Positions 13,201 through 13,201 of a DNA stretch of 13,201 bases are shown in pieces; the stretch's first letter is position 1, and the number at the start of each line of letters is the position of its first letter. The position numbers and the translations under genes are program-made. The stretch is taken from positions 1 to 13,201 of the forward strand of contig JAEWCA010000485.1 of the NCBI GenBank assembly GCA_023390875.1. The letters run 5' to 3'. The notes under the pieces were generated by a model. It did no database searches. It worked only from the letters and a program-made list of their open reading frames with translations, and was not told the origin of the DNA. This stretch comes from Actinomycetes bacterium (GTDB lineage: Bacteria; Actinomycetota; Actinomycetes; Actinomycetales; Cellulomonadaceae).

Positions 13201-13201
13201 T

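Overview
The window is very GC-rich, with coding regions that almost always end codons in G or C and with GTG/TTG starts mixed among ATG starts. This fits a high-GC actinomycete. A Cellulomonas-like member of the Cellulomonadaceae is my best guess from the protein sequences, but that is an inference without any database search. Everything is chromosomal in character; I see no transposase, integrase, phage gene or CRISPR array.

Layout, left to right. (1) Positions 1-2175 hold small housekeeping genes: the 3' end of a sensor histidine kinase (+), a small P-loop kinase (-), tRNA-Leu(UAG) (-), a PrxQ/Bcp peroxiredoxin (-), and then, divergently, a GroES-like protein (+), a 67-residue protein of unknown function (+) and tRNA-Lys(CUU) (+) with a strong hairpin behind it. 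(2) Positions 2298-3734 encode a flavoprotein disulfide reductase (+), convergent with the next block and only 4 bp from it. (3) Positions 3739-11797, all on the minus strand and read from right to left, are a complete respiratory nitrate reductase operon in the order narG-narH-narJ-narI-narK. NarG (Mo-bisMGD, FeS0), NarH (four Fe-S clusters) and NarI (two b-type hemes) form the membrane quinol:nitrate oxidoreductase. NarJ is the cofactor-insertion chaperone, and NarK brings nitrate in and/or nitrite out. The genes overlap by 4 bp or are separated by 3-15 bp, so they should be one transcript. All ligand residues that I can check by eye are present. (4) Positions 11798-12068 are a non-coding gap with an unusual 11-bp tandem repeat upstream of narG and a hairpin behind the neighbouring operon. 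(5) Positions 12069-13201 hold the end of an osmoprotectant-type ABC transporter operon (-): a substrate-binding lipoprotein and the 3' tail of the gene before it.

The most unusual item is the substrate-binding lipoprotein at 12069-13073. Its two parts are in reversed order relative to ordinary OpuAC/ProX/OsmF proteins: the segment that normally ends the protein comes right after the lipobox linker, and the protein stops exactly where that segment would normally begin. This is what a natural circular permutation would look like. Other points worth a look are the 11-bp repeats before narG, a GroES-like protein lacking the roof hairpin, TANNNT boxes 6-7 nt before three start codons (possible leaderless transcripts), and a disulfide reductase with Tyr in place of the usual C-terminal catalytic His.
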